Assembly (NCBI GenBank): GCA_050949055.1 | Contig: JBMNFA010000001.1 | Coordinates: forward strand, 186,001 to 250,000 | Length of the DNA: 64,000 nucleotides | Source: JAEZJZ01 sp050949055 | GTDB lineage: Bacteria; Bacillota; UBA994; UBA5500 | Reading direction: 5' to 3' | Part shown: piece by piece, positions 15,994-25,285 of the stretch | How positions within the stretch are numbered: position 1 is the stretch's first letter | Layout of the letters: every line of letters starts with the position of its first letter | Translations under genes and position numbers: made by a program | The notes under the pieces: model-generated | Databases searched by the model: none | What the model was told of the DNA's origin: nothing | Seen by the model: the letters and a program-made list of their open reading frames with translations, nothing else

Positions 15994-17256
15994 CTATAAA
16001 GGCAACCTGTAGAGCAGGATAGAGAATAGCACCATACAGAACAGGGCCATGGGGTAGGTAGCGCCATAGCCGGCAGCCGCTTCGTTGCTACCTGTCGAGT
16101 CAATCGCTGCTCCCAAACCGGGAGTGGAGGTCATCCCTCCACAGATGGCACCCGCCAACAAGACCCAGTTTATCTTAAGCGCGTAGCGACCAACTAGAAA
16201 TCCAACTAACAGAGACAGAGTGGCGCAAGCCATACCGACCAACACCAGATAAACAGCTGGACCGGATATGGCAGCCACAGCCCGATGACCATAGCTGAGT
16301 CCGACATAGGCCAGGAACAGTGCCAGGGCGATCTGCCTGATTGCGCCGAGCACATTGTCACCCATACGGAAATTGAGCGGTCCGATCCGCCGGAAGCTGC
16401 CCAGGAACAGAGCTGCTATCAACACGCCGCCGGTAGACTCCAGGCTGATTTTTCCCAAGGAGCCGAACGGGATGGCGATCTGCCCCAACAGATAGCCCAC
16501 TATGCAGGTGAAAGCAAAAGCAGCCAGATCAAAGCCCGCCTCGCCGTCATCTGCATCCGCTGGCTTGTCTGCATGCAACTCCTGGCGCAATGCAGCCTGC
16601 TCCGCCTGTACATCAATGCCAAACAGGCGCGGGAAGAGGTGCATCGCCACAATTACCGCCACCACCCCAAAGGGATAGCTGATGGCATAACCCACACCGA
16701 CGCTGGCCTGTGCTGCCTGCGCCGATTGAGACAAAGGATCGACAAACAACCGGGCAACGGCTTCCAGGGACGCACCTAGCCCCGGCGAGCTGGTCAGCGC
16801 ACCGGTGTAGACGCCTGTGACGGCGTATGCATCTTGCCCTGGAAACAGACGGGCAAAGAAATGGGTGCTAGCTGCGCCAACCAGAGTGATTATCACGCCC
16901 AGCACGATGAACCGCAGGCCATAATGCCGAAAGACCTTCGCCACGTCCCGGGCGGCCAGCAGCCCCACCGAGGCCACAAACAAGACCAGAAAAAGGCTGA
17001 AATAACTTCTGTCCACTAGCCCTGTTTTCAGTACGCGCAGCGCCACCTCCGGAATCTCCGAGAGATTGACACTCTGTTCATACTGCGCGGCCCAGGGTGC
17101 CACATACCGTTCGAACACGCACCAGCCGATAGCCATCCCGGTGAAGAGTGTGCCCGAAACACCCAGTCGAAACCGCCCCACGCTCACCTTGCCCAGCAGC
17201 ATCCCAGTGAAGACGGCGGCGAATAGCAGGAATAGCGGATTAAGCACTATGGACAT
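15994..17256 (-). CDS. AspT/YbjL-type permease, second copy
   Basis: Encodes 420 residues from ATG 17256 with TAGGAGATGACAGC upstream. It is a clear paralog of the permease at 7855-9120: same length, same two-half membrane layout, and the same signatures, GVYTGALTSSPGLGASLE in the first half and GAICGGMTSTPGLGAAID in the second. The central hydrophilic loop (about residues 205-235) is diverged and rich in Asp/Ala. RCK domains are again absent. Probably an exchanger of small carboxylates or amino acids across the cytoplasmic membrane; substrate unknown. It stands alone. Confidence 0.82.
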   Translation of the reverse strand: MSIVLNPLFLLFAAVFTGMLLGKVSVGRFRLGVSGTLFTGMAIGWCVFERYVAPWAAQYEQSVNLSEIPEVALRVLKTGLVDRSYFSLFLVLFVASVGLLAARDVAKVFRHYGLRFIVLGVIITLVGAASTHFFARLFPGQDAYAVTGVYTGALTSSPGLGASLEAVARLFVDPLSQSAQAAQASVGVGYAISYPFGVVAVIVAMHLFPRLFGIDVQAEQAALRQELHADKPADADDGEAGFDLAAFAFTCIVGYLLGQIAIPFGSLGKISLESTGGVLIAALFLGSFRRIGPLNFRMGDNVLGAIRQIALALFLAYVGLSYGHRAVAAISGPAVYLVLVGMACATLSLLVGFLVGRYALKINWVLLAGAICGGMTSTPGLGAAIDSTGSNEAAAGYGATYPMALFCMVLFSILLYRLPL

Positions 17257-17457
17257 GCTGTCATCTCCTATGTATAATCTACACCTGTATAAATTGAAAC
17301 TAATTTACTCAAAAACCCGATCTCGCGGAAATGATCAAAGCTTGGCTGCGCGCAACAGGCCTGCGGGCTTAATCATGCGCCTGCATGGCTTTCACCCAGG
17401 CTGGTGTTCACCGCCGAAAACTGTTTCGTCGGCAAGAACGACTTAGCTAGTGTGCCT

Positions 17458-18222
17458 TTAGCTGTTGAACTCCTTTAACAGGCGCAGGCCATGCAGCGAC
17501 AGGGAGGGTACCACCTGTGTCAATTGGTCTGACAACCCGGCAAACTGCTCGGCCAGATCGCCGGTAGCAAGCACCCGCGCATTCCCCACCTCCTGTCTGA
17601 TACGCCGTAACATACCTTCAAACATCTCCACGTGGCCGAGCACCAGCCCCGACTGCAGCGCTTGAGCCACAGTGCGCCCTACGGCGGCAGGTGGCGCGAC
17701 CAGCTCCACCCGAGGAATCCTGGCGGTTTTTCCCACCAGCGCTTCCAACGAAACTGTCAGACCGGGTGCCATGGCACCGCCCAAGTACTCACCTTTCGCT
17801 GAAACCACGTCAAAGACGGTGGCCGTACCAAAATCCACCACGATCACCGGGCCGCCACCGTACAGATGGTAGGCGGCCACCGCGTTGGCGATGCGGTCAC
17901 CGCTGAGCTCTGTGGGTGGTTCAAACCGGATCTTCAGCCTGGTCTTGACGCCGGGGCCAACCACCAACGGACGATGAGCAAACAGCAGCACACAGGCTTG
18001 CTGCAACACGGGCAATGTCTGCGGAGAAGTAGTGGCGATAATGCTGTCCGCCACCTGCCGGGACGCAAGACCATGCCGAGCTAAGGCTGCGTCCAGCAAC
18101 AAAGCGTATTCGTCAACAGTTCTGGCCAGACTGCTGGCAAAACGCCAAGTCGCCACCAGCTGGTCTTGCGAAAATAGGCCAAAGGCGATCTCGGTGTTGC
18201 CAATATCCACTGCCAAGAGCAC
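17458..18222 (-). CDS. coaX: Type III pantothenate kinase
   Basis: Encodes 254 residues from GTG 18222, with GGGAGGG upstream; this gives the usual family length and an N-terminus VLLAVDIGNTEIAFGLF typical of CoaX. CoaX phosphorylates pantothenate, the first step of coenzyme A synthesis, in the cytoplasm. ASKHA-fold motifs are present: DIGNT (phosphate 1), PTELSGDRIANAVAAYHLYGG, VVDFGTATVFDVV (phosphate 2) and GGAMAPGL. Type III kinases are not inhibited by CoA and need monovalent cations. The gene starts divergently from the tRNA-Trp. Confidence 0.95.
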   Translation of the reverse strand: MLLAVDIGNTEIAFGLFSQDQLVATWRFASSLARTVDEYALLLDAALARHGLASRQVADSIIATTSPQTLPVLQQACVLLFAHRPLVVGPGVKTRLKIRFEPPTELSGDRIANAVAAYHLYGGGPVIVVDFGTATVFDVVSAKGEYLGGAMAPGLTVSLEALVGKTARIPRVELVAPPAAVGRTVAQALQSGLVLGHVEMFEGMLRRIRQEVGNARVLATGDLAEQFAGLSDQLTQVVPSLSLHGLRLLKEFNS

Positions 18223-18268
18223 AGCCAACCAGCCCTCCCTGAGCAAGTTTGTCGACGCGAGCAGCAGC

Positions 18269-18298
18269 TTGACGACAGGAAGCAGATCATAATATAAT
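18269..18298 (+). promoter_or_regulatory. Promoter of tRNA-Trp
   Basis: TTGACG at 18269-18274 and TATAAT at 18293-18298 with an 18-base spacer. The predicted start near 18305 lies about eight bases before the tRNA. Confidence 0.75.
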
Positions 18299-18312
18299 AG
18301 TACATGTCACGC

Positions 18313-18388
18313 AGGGGTGTAGCTCAATTGGTAGAGTAGCGGTCTCCAAAACCGTTGGTTGCGGGTTCGATTCCTGCCGCCCCTGCCA
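18313..18388 (+). tRNA. trnW: tRNA-Trp (anticodon CCA)
   Basis: Full cloverleaf of 76 bases: acceptor AGGGGTG pairing with CGCCCCT, D-arm AGCTCAATTGGTAGAGT, anticodon loop CTCCAAA giving CCA, T-arm GGGTTCGATTC, discriminator G and encoded CCA at 18386-18388. It is a single-gene unit with its own promoter and terminator. Confidence 0.97.
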
Positions 18389-18400
18389 TATCTTGTAAAT

Positions 18401-18430
18401 AAATCTAGTTCGACCGAACTAGATTTTTTT
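18401..18430 (+). terminator. Intrinsic terminator of tRNA-Trp
   Basis: Twelve-base perfect stem, 18401-18412 with 18415-18426, two-base loop, followed by a T-run to 18430. The A-rich left arm makes it possibly bidirectional. Confidence 0.9.
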
Positions 18431-18498
18431 GTTGCCACTCATTGTCTCCCTTCGCGTGAGACTGACGATCTCCCGACCCCTCGTCTCCTCGGTCTTGA

Positions 18499-19875
18499 CT
18501 ACACGCGGGTTTCCTTCCACTTGCCTTGCCAGATCACACGGGCCATAAACAGGCCTCGCACAGCCCAGTCGATCAACACTGCCAGAAATGCACTCCATAA
18601 CCCCCAACCGAAGACGATCACGAACAGGTAGGACAGGCCCAAGCGCAATACGGCATTACCGATGATGCTGCTTTGCAGCACCACCTTGGTGGCACCGGCA
18701 CCGCGCAGCATGCCGCTCAGTGTGTTGGCGATAGCCTGCGGTAGCTGGGTGAATCCGATCACCAGTAGCAATTCCTTCGCCGGCGCAATCAACTGGGGAT
18801 CCTCGGTATAGATGCGCACAAAAGGGCCTGGGAACAGGATGAACAGCAGTCCCATCGATCCCATGAACAGGGAACTCAACCGAACAGCTTCTAGCCCGTT
18901 GCGCTCCGCCTCCTCCGGCAGTCGCGCACCCAACCGCTGCCCCACCAGAGTTGAAGCAGCCACAGAAAAGCCGATGCTGGGCATGAAAGATAGCTGCTCG
19001 ACGTTGCTGCCTAAAGTAGAAACGGCGACAGCGGTGGTGCCCAAAGTGGCCAAAATCTTCAGGTGCAACATCATGGACAAGCTCTGCACAAACCGTTCGA
19101 TAGCTGCCGGAATACCAATGCGAAACAGGCGCTTGATAATGTCCCAGTCCAAACAGGTGAAACCTCTCCAGTCCAGGTGCAGGCCGCCCTTGCCGCGAAG
19201 CAGCGCCAAGAACAGGATGGAGGCAAAAACCACCCGGGAAAAGCTGGTGGCAATGGCTGCTCCCAAAACTCCCAATTGGGGGAATCCCAAACGCCCAAAG
19301 ATCAAAACGTAGTTGCCCGCCACGTTGACCAGGTTTGAGACCAGGCCAGCGTAAAAGGGAGTTCTGGTGTCCCCGGATGCACGTAATGAAGAGGTCATAA
19401 TCGTGCCCAGCATCAGGAAAAACAACCCCGGGCTGAAACCCCGCAGGTAGCTCTCGCCCAAAGCTATCACATCGCCTTCAGCGCCCATGAACAAAGTGAT
19501 CTGTTTGGCAAAAAACCAGCCAAAAGAGGCCAGGGCTAAAGCCAGCACAGACGTGGTCAGCAAGGCCTGCTCGGCGGTCAGAGAAGCATTATCCTTTTCG
19601 CCTGCACCGATGAAACGTGCCACCATGGCCGTGGTGGCCACACCTAATCCCAGAAAAATAGCTTGTCCCACAAACAACGGTCGAAAGCTGAGGCCGACGG
19701 CGGCTATAGACGCTTGCCCCAGTCGGCCCACCATGGCCATGTCGACAATTTGGGCGAGAGTCTGCAGGAACATCTCGGCCATTACCGGCCAAGCCAGCAG
19801 CAGGATGCCCTTGCTGAGCGTCTTATCGATCGTCAGGATACGGCGTATCCTCTTGGCTAGTGCTTGTTCCGGCAC
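18499..19875 (-). CDS. MATE-family multidrug/toxin exporter
   Basis: Encodes 458 residues from GTG 19875, with AGGGGG nine bases upstream; the ATG at 19926 lacks an RBS. Twelve membrane segments in two six-helix halves are visible. The halves start at LSKGILLLAWPVMAEMFLQTLAQIVDM and at IIKRLFRIGIPAAIERFVQSLSMM, and both carry the MATE patterns GLGVATTAMVARFIGAGE and VAASTLVGQRLGAR. These proteins export cationic compounds in exchange for H+ or Na+. Substrate is unknown. A palindromic repeat separates it from plsY upstream. Confidence 0.93.
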   Translation of the reverse strand: MPEQALAKRIRRILTIDKTLSKGILLLAWPVMAEMFLQTLAQIVDMAMVGRLGQASIAAVGLSFRPLFVGQAIFLGLGVATTAMVARFIGAGEKDNASLTAEQALLTTSVLALALASFGWFFAKQITLFMGAEGDVIALGESYLRGFSPGLFFLMLGTIMTSSLRASGDTRTPFYAGLVSNLVNVAGNYVLIFGRLGFPQLGVLGAAIATSFSRVVFASILFLALLRGKGGLHLDWRGFTCLDWDIIKRLFRIGIPAAIERFVQSLSMMLHLKILATLGTTAVAVSTLGSNVEQLSFMPSIGFSVAASTLVGQRLGARLPEEAERNGLEAVRLSSLFMGSMGLLFILFPGPFVRIYTEDPQLIAPAKELLLVIGFTQLPQAIANTLSGMLRGAGATKVVLQSSIIGNAVLRLGLSYLFVIVFGWGLWSAFLAVLIDWAVRGLFMARVIWQGKWKETRV

Positions 19876-19950
19876 GCTAGAACCCCCTGCATTCCGCTTA
19901 TTGTTGATAGTCATAAACCAGAACATTCTCTAGACTGGACGAAATTCCTG

Positions 19951-19988
19951 CTGGACATGGGGACGGTTCGAACCGTCCTTATGTCCAG
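19951..19988. repeat. REP-like palindromic repeat, copy 1
   Basis: Near-perfect palindrome (CTGGACAT...ATGTCCAG) with an inner GGACGGTTCGAACCGTCC. It contains the 17-mer at 19953-19969 that recurs exactly at 54810-54826 and, inverted, at 56576-56592. Located between the MATE gene and plsY. Confidence 0.8.
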
Positions 19989-20017
19989 CCCTTTCGTTCA
20001 GCATCACTGCCAGCAGT

Positions 20018-20620
20018 TCACGCCTGCTTCTTCTGGCTGCCGATCTTGTTCTCCGTGCCACTGAGCAAGCGTTTGATATTGCTGCTGTGGCGAACCACTC
20101 CCATCGCAGCCAAGATGATGCCGAACCAAATCTCAGCCGAGGTCGCCCCACGAAACCACAACAGCCCGGGCAGCAGCAACACCAACGCCAGTGAAGCTAG
20201 CGATACATAACGGGTAACCAAAACGATTAGGATAGCGACCGCGACCAAGATAGCGATGTTTACCGGAAAAAGAGCGATGGACGCGCCGATGGTGGTGGCT
20301 ATGCCTTTGCCACCCCGAAAGCGAAGCCAGATGGAGAAATTATGTCCCAAAACGGCTGCCAGCGCCACCAGCAGGGTGGGCCAAACATTGCCGCCGAACA
20401 GCTGCCGCGCCCACAGGGTGGGCAACAAAGCCTTGAACACATCCGCTAATGCTACTGCAATCCCAGGTCCTGGCCCCAATACGCGCAGGGTATTTGTTCC
20501 GCCCACATTCCCGCTCCCGTGCTGTTTGATGTCTATCCCGGCAATCAACCGGCCGGCGACGTAGGCCGAGGGGAAGCTCCCCAGTAGATAGGCCAGCGGG
20601 ATCAATAGCAGTTGATTCAT
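20018..20620 (-). CDS. plsY: Acyl-phosphate:glycerol-3-phosphate acyltransferase
   Basis: Encodes 200 residues from ATG 20620, preceded by AGTGGGACGGAC; an ATG 33 bases upstream gives an unusual extension. PlsY is a membrane enzyme that transfers the acyl group of acyl-phosphate to glycerol-3-phosphate, the first step of phospholipid synthesis. Family motifs are present: GSFPSAYVAGRL near the start, the glycine-rich QHGSGNVGGTNTLRVLG, the ADVFKALLPTL segment, and the later GHNFSIWLRFRGGKGIATT with its GGKG. About five membrane segments. Downstream steps are catalysed by PlsC, also in this window. Confidence 0.95.
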   Translation of the reverse strand: MNQLLLIPLAYLLGSFPSAYVAGRLIAGIDIKQHGSGNVGGTNTLRVLGPGPGIAVALADVFKALLPTLWARQLFGGNVWPTLLVALAAVLGHNFSIWLRFRGGKGIATTIGASIALFPVNIAILVAVAILIVLVTRYVSLASLALVLLLPGLLWFRGATSAEIWFGIILAAMGVVRHSSNIKRLLSGTENKIGSQKKQA

Positions 20621-20771
20621 GTCCGTCCCACTCCAAACCACAGTTTTATGCATAGAGGCTACTTGTCGGGCAGCAAGACTCTTAGGCCGAATACTACTAA
20701 TCTATCCCCGTGGGCAAAAAGTCCCACCGAATTCTGCCCGTTCCAAAGATAATTGTCAATCAACGGTTGCA

Positions 20772-21971
20772 CTAATTGCCTAGCAGGGTCCTCCGCACGT
20801 AGTCAACTGCCTCGGCCAACTGCACGTCAGTCTGGGCGTTCTCCGGCTGCTCAATCGCAATATCCGGAGTTAACCCCTTGTCCTGAATATCCCTACCGTC
20901 TGGAGTGAGGTAGCGATACTGGGTTACCCACACCCGGGAACCATCGGTCAACTGATAAGGCACTTGAACGGTACCCTTGCCGAACGTGACCGTCCCGAGG
21001 ATAGTTGCCCGACCATGGTCCTGCAACGCGCCCGAGACTACCTCTGACGCTGACGCGCTGCCGCCATTGACCAAGACTGCCAAAGGCCCATCCCAAACCT
21101 GTTCCTGATAGGTCTGGTAGACCTCCTCCTGGCCATAACGGTCTACCACTCGTACGATTACGCTCTCTGCCGGCAAGAAAATATCGGTAATCTGGCGGGC
21201 ACTGTCCAGCAATCCTCCTCCGTTGGAGCGCAAGTCAAACAGAATCGCCTTCACGCCCTGATTCTTCAGGTCCACGATCGCTTCCCTCAATTGCTGCGGT
21301 GCCGTTTCGGTGAAACGATACATGGCCGCCACACCGACGTCCCCTTCCACCCAGCGATCCACCACCGGCGTGGTGATCACTCCCCGGGTGATGGTCAGCA
21401 GCAGTGGCGTCGAGCTTCCTTCGCGCATGATGGTCAAAGTGACTTCGGTACCCGCTTCACCACGGATCTTGTTGTTGATCTCAGCCTGGGTATGGCCTTT
21501 GACCAACTCCCCATCCACAGCGATGATCCGATCCAGTACCTTCACCCCAGCGGCTTCGGCGGGAGAGCCCCGAAAGACGATCTCCACTCTCAGCTCATCC
21601 GGCAGGTACATGGACTGAATACCAATTCCGGAGTACGTACCCTGCAGCGCTGTCTGATCAAATTGCGCCGCCTCAGCCGCCGTCTCATAGCGTGTATATC
21701 CCCCATCCACCCTTGACAGCATCCCGCGGATGGCGTCGTCCACCGCTTGCTCATCGTCCAAGACATTCTCCCGCACATGATAGCGGTTAACTAGCTCGTG
21801 AATGGCACCCAGCTTGTCGAAGGGATCACTTCCCAGCCGCAAGCCAAACTGGCCCAATAGACGGCTGGAGTTGGCACCAAACAGCGTACCGATCACGAAA
21901 ACAACGATCAACATCGCTAAGATGTTCAGAAAATGTCGAGAACTCCGGCCAACCCCTGGTCTATCTGTCAT
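20772..21971 (-). CDS. ctpA: S41-family C-terminal processing protease
   Basis: Encodes 399 residues from ATG 21971 (AAGGAG RBS); the upstream frame extension has no support. One N-terminal membrane anchor (FLNILAMLIVVFVIGTLFGA) is followed by a PDZ domain (about residues 110-200, GIGIQSMYLPDELRVEIVF, SPAEAAGVKVLDRIIAVDG) and a tail-specific protease domain. Catalytic Ser about 307 (VNGGSASASE) and Lys about 332 (TFGKGTVQ) are in place. Acts outside the membrane on C-terminal tails; in sporulating Bacillota such proteases can process sporulation signalling proteins, which is only a possibility here. Confidence 0.94.
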   Translation of the reverse strand: MTDRPGVGRSSRHFLNILAMLIVVFVIGTLFGANSSRLLGQFGLRLGSDPFDKLGAIHELVNRYHVRENVLDDEQAVDDAIRGMLSRVDGGYTRYETAAEAAQFDQTALQGTYSGIGIQSMYLPDELRVEIVFRGSPAEAAGVKVLDRIIAVDGELVKGHTQAEINNKIRGEAGTEVTLTIMREGSSTPLLLTITRGVITTPVVDRWVEGDVGVAAMYRFTETAPQQLREAIVDLKNQGVKAILFDLRSNGGGLLDSARQITDIFLPAESVIVRVVDRYGQEEVYQTYQEQVWDGPLAVLVNGGSASASEVVSGALQDHGRATILGTVTFGKGTVQVPYQLTDGSRVWVTQYRYLTPDGRDIQDKGLTPDIAIEQPENAQTDVQLAEAVDYVRRTLLGN

Positions 21972-22189
21972 ATGGATGCTCCTTCGCTGATTTACTGCGC
22001 CCAAACGGGCGCGCCACAAACACACGAGTTTCAGTCAGACCCATCTCTTGCACATTTATTGACTATTCTCCATTATGGCCACATATCCTGCCCACTTGCA
22101 GCTAGGCTGGAAAGGTAAAGGCCAGTATCCTGGCCTAACAACACCTTATTCTTCCCTGGCCGTTCACCCGAATATGCCGCGCTCCGCCA

Positions 22190-22236
22190 CTAACAAGATG
22201 CGGCGCCGCCAATCGGCAAGCGCCGCATCTTGTTAG
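22190..22236. terminator. Perfect 16-base inverted repeat between ctpA and M42 genes
   Basis: Left arm 22190-22205 and right arm 22221-22236 pair perfectly around a 15-base loop. It sits four bases beyond the stop of the M42 gene at 22240 and probably stops its transcript, although no U-tract follows on the minus strand. Confidence 0.55.
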
Positions 22237-22239
22237 TCT

Positions 22240-23223
22240 TTAGAATGTAGTCTCCATAATAGCCACCAGCAGTTGCACTCCATGTTCCAGGTCGCCCACG
22301 TCCACCATCTCGGAGGCGGTGTGGATGTAGCGGCACGGAATGGACATCACACCTGCAGGGATACCACTTTTTGTCAGCTGGATAGCGCCAGCATCCGTTC
22401 CACCGGCCTCCAACACCTCCAGCTGATAGGGAATACCCTTGCTCTGGGCTACCTCCTCCATGAACTTCCGCACCGCCGGAGTGCAAAGCACGCTGGAGTC
22501 GCGAACCTTCACTGTCGGTCCCTTGCCCAGCGACACATCCATCAGGGCGCTTTTGGGAGTATCGCCGGTACGGGTGACATCGATGGCAATACCCAAGTCC
22601 GGAGTGATGCCGTAGGCAGCAACCCTCGCGCCACGCAGGCCCACCTCTTCCTGGGTGCTGAAGACCGCATAGATGTCATACACCGGCTGCCTTACCTGTT
22701 TCAACGCTTCGATCAGCACTGCGCAAGCCACCCGGTCATCCATCGCTTTGGATACCAGCCGCCGCCCTAGGTCCGCAAACTCCCGCTTGATAGCCGCTGT
22801 ATCCCCAATGCGCACCCGCTGGCTGGCCTCTTCGCGGCTGCTAGCACCGATGTCGATGAACATCTTGCTCATGGTCAGGTCTTTGATGGCATCGAGGCGC
22901 TCATAGCCAAACACTCCCACTGTGCCGTTGGCAAAGTAGCAGCGGTTGCCGATCAGACTGAATGGTGACAGCCCACCGACGTTGTAGAAGCGCAGGAAAC
23001 CATGCTCGTCAATGTGGGTAACCATCACGCCAATTTCGTCCATATGGCTGGAGAACATCAGCTTCTTCTCCCCACCTCGCTTGATGGCGATCAGGTTGCC
23101 CAAAGCATCTACCTGCAGCTGATCAACATACGGTTTGACCTCCTGGGCGATCAAATCCCGAACCAGTTCTTCGCTGCCAGCAGGACCGTACGCCTCGACT
23201 AAACGCTTCACCAATTCCTTCAT
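22240..23223 (-). CDS. M42-family aminopeptidase (third of three in tandem)
   Basis: Encodes 327 residues from ATG 23223, which overlaps the preceding paralog's stop by four bases. All co-catalytic metal and active-site residues of M42/TET peptidases are in place: SSHMDEIGVM, KAMDDRVACAV, STQEEVGLRGA, AIDVTRTGD, and PCRYIHTASEMVD near the end. M42 enzymes are cytoplasmic, form dodecameric tetrahedral particles, and trim peptides from the N-terminus; some instead have deblocking or glutamyl-specific activity. The specificity of this copy is unknown. The stop is followed directly by a strong hairpin. Confidence 0.93.
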   Translation of the reverse strand: MKELVKRLVEAYGPAGSEELVRDLIAQEVKPYVDQLQVDALGNLIAIKRGGEKKLMFSSHMDEIGVMVTHIDEHGFLRFYNVGGLSPFSLIGNRCYFANGTVGVFGYERLDAIKDLTMSKMFIDIGASSREEASQRVRIGDTAAIKREFADLGRRLVSKAMDDRVACAVLIEALKQVRQPVYDIYAVFSTQEEVGLRGARVAAYGITPDLGIAIDVTRTGDTPKSALMDVSLGKGPTVKVRDSSVLCTPAVRKFMEEVAQSKGIPYQLEVLEAGGTDAGAIQLTKSGIPAGVMSIPCRYIHTASEMVDVGDLEHGVQLLVAIMETTF

Positions 23224-24239
23224 ACCCGAAAACCTCCTTCGATACTGCGCAGGAACAGCTTCACCAATTGGATAGTGTACTCCAGGTCAGACAATTTCAA
23301 GACCGAAACGGGCGAATGGATATAGCGACAAGGCACCGAGATGACCGCCACGGGAATGCCCGACTTGGTCTGGTTGATCCGCCCGGCATCGCTGCCACCG
23401 CTGATCGAGCGCTTGAACTGATAAGGTATGCCGTTCTCCTCCGCCAGTCGGATCAACTCTGCTACCATGCGTTTGTTGGTGATCACCGAGGCGTCCATGA
23501 CGCTGATCGCCGGCCCTCCACCGATGGTGGTGCAATACCCGTGCTCCTCGCTGCCGGGGGTATCGCTGCAAGTGGTGCCTTCCAAGACGATAGCTAAGTC
23601 TGGCTCTACCCGATAAGCGGCCACACCGGCACCCCGCAGGCCAATTTCTTCCTGGACGGTGAATGCGCCGACCACCTGATTGCGATACTCTTCTTTCAAT
23701 ACCTCGGCCAGCACCGTGCACCCGGCCCGGTCGTCGAAGGACTTGCCCTTGACCATACCGTCACCGAACTGGCTGAAACCGGTGGCGAATACCGCATAGT
23801 CTCCCAGCTTGACCATGCCCTCCGCCTCTTCCTTGCTGCTGGCACCGATATCTATGTACAACGAACGGAAAGGAATCACCTGGGTTCGTTCTTCCGGTTT
23901 CTGCAGATGGATCGCTTTGGCTCCAATCACTCCCGGAATGCGCTTCTCACCAACCAGCACCGGTTTGGACACCAGCACCCGATCGTCCAAACCGCCTACC
24001 TTCTGAAACTGCAACAGCCCTGTTGAATCGATGCTATCGATCAGCAGTCCACATTCATCCATGTGGGCGGCGAGCATCACCTTTGGCCCTGCTAGACCTG
24101 CTTTGATAGCAAACAGATTGCCCAGGGCGTCGCCTTGCCATTTTGGCACGTAGTAGGCCAACTCTTGCCGCAACACCCGCCGCACATCCTGTTCGTAGCC
24201 GGAAGGGCCGAAGGCTAGAGACAGCTTCTCTAGTAACAT
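23220..24239 (-). CDS. M42-family aminopeptidase (second of three)
   Basis: Encodes 339 residues from ATG 24239, nine bases after GGAGG. Active-site segments are AAHMDECGLLID, GKSFDDRAGCTV, TVQEEIGLRGAGVA, VLEGTTCSDTPG (Glu at the metal position where the neighbours have Asp) and PCRYIHSPVSVL. The Glu/Asp difference and the altered SGGSDAGRINQT segment suggest a different substrate preference from the flanking paralogs, which is inference. Start and stop overlap the neighbours (ten bases upstream, four downstream), indicating one transcript and coupled translation. Confidence 0.93.
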   Translation of the reverse strand: MLLEKLSLAFGPSGYEQDVRRVLRQELAYYVPKWQGDALGNLFAIKAGLAGPKVMLAAHMDECGLLIDSIDSTGLLQFQKVGGLDDRVLVSKPVLVGEKRIPGVIGAKAIHLQKPEERTQVIPFRSLYIDIGASSKEEAEGMVKLGDYAVFATGFSQFGDGMVKGKSFDDRAGCTVLAEVLKEEYRNQVVGAFTVQEEIGLRGAGVAAYRVEPDLAIVLEGTTCSDTPGSEEHGYCTTIGGGPAISVMDASVITNKRMVAELIRLAEENGIPYQFKRSISGGSDAGRINQTKSGIPVAVISVPCRYIHSPVSVLKLSDLEYTIQLVKLFLRSIEGGFRV

Positions 24240-25285
24240 ATCAATCCCTCCATGAACTGATCGTCGAGACTAGATATGAACAGCGCCAGCAGGCGCCCAG
24301 CCATCTTCAGATCAGACAGATTCACCGTTTCTACGGACGTATGCATATAGCGTGACGGAAGGGAGATCAGCCCGGTGGCGATACCTGCTCGCGAAACCTG
24401 CATGGCCCAAGTATCCGTCCCCGTGCCGGCGGCGTAGACCCCCAGGCTGTATGGGATGCTGTAATCCTTGGCCACGTCGACCAGGCGTTCGTATACTTTG
24501 GGATGGATGTTGGCACCGAACCCAATGTTCGGACCCTTGCCCATGGGGGAAGTCCTATATGCCTCCACACCAGGCATCGCTCCATGACAAACGTCCAGAG
24601 CAATCCCCACATCGGGAGCGATGTCGTATGTACTGACGATTGCTCCCCTGAGCCCTACTTCTTCTTGCACCGTTGCCACGGCATAAACATCAACCTGGTG
24701 CCGGAGCTTCTGCAGCTCCTGCAGACAATAGTAGATCACCGCTACTGCTGCCCGATCGTCCATCGCCTTGCCGGCAACCACATCCTTGCCCAGCTGATAC
24801 ATCTGCCGGTTGATGGTCACCATATCGCCCACCCGCACCAACTGGCGCGCCTGCTCTGCCGGCATGCCGACATCGATCACCAGATCGTGCATCGGAATCG
24901 CCCGGTTGCGATCCTCCGCCTGCATCAGGTGCGGCGGCTTCATGCCGATGATGCCCAGCAAGTCCTGCTTGGCGTGAACTGTTACCTCCTGGGAGACCAG
25001 CGTGCGTTGATCCACGCCGCCGACGGACGTGAAGCGCAGAAAACCGCTGTCTTCAATCTTGGTGATCATCAATCCGATTTCGTCCATATGTCCAGCCAGC
25101 ATCACCCGTTTGCGAGGGCCCTGTCCTTCGCCCTTGCGTAAGGCAACCACATTGCCCAGGACATCGGGGCGTACTTCGTCACAGATCTCCGCAAACGTTT
25201 GGCTGACCAATTCGCCCACCCGGCTCTCATAGCCGGAAACGCCGGTTGACTCAACCATCTGCCGGAGAAATTCCTGCATCTGCAC
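24230..25285 (-). CDS. M42-family aminopeptidase (first of three)
   Basis: Encodes 351 residues from GTG 25285, nine bases after AGGAGG; ATG two codons later is an alternative. Metal and catalytic segments are intact: AGHMDEIGLMI, GKAMDDRAAVAVIYYC, TVQEEVGLRGAIVS, ALDVCHGAMPG and PSRYMHTSVETVN. It is the promoter-proximal gene of the three-gene M42 operon. In some archaea different M42 subunits assemble into mixed particles; whether these three do is unknown. Confidence 0.93.
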   Translation of the reverse strand: MQMQEFLRQMVESTGVSGYESRVGELVSQTFAEICDEVRPDVLGNVVALRKGEGQGPRKRVMLAGHMDEIGLMITKIEDSGFLRFTSVGGVDQRTLVSQEVTVHAKQDLLGIIGMKPPHLMQAEDRNRAIPMHDLVIDVGMPAEQARQLVRVGDMVTINRQMYQLGKDVVAGKAMDDRAAVAVIYYCLQELQKLRHQVDVYAVATVQEEVGLRGAIVSTYDIAPDVGIALDVCHGAMPGVEAYRTSPMGKGPNIGFGANIHPKVYERLVDVAKDYSIPYSLGVYAAGTGTDTWAMQVSRAGIATGLISLPSRYMHTSVETVNLSDLKMAGRLLALFISSLDDQFMEGLICY

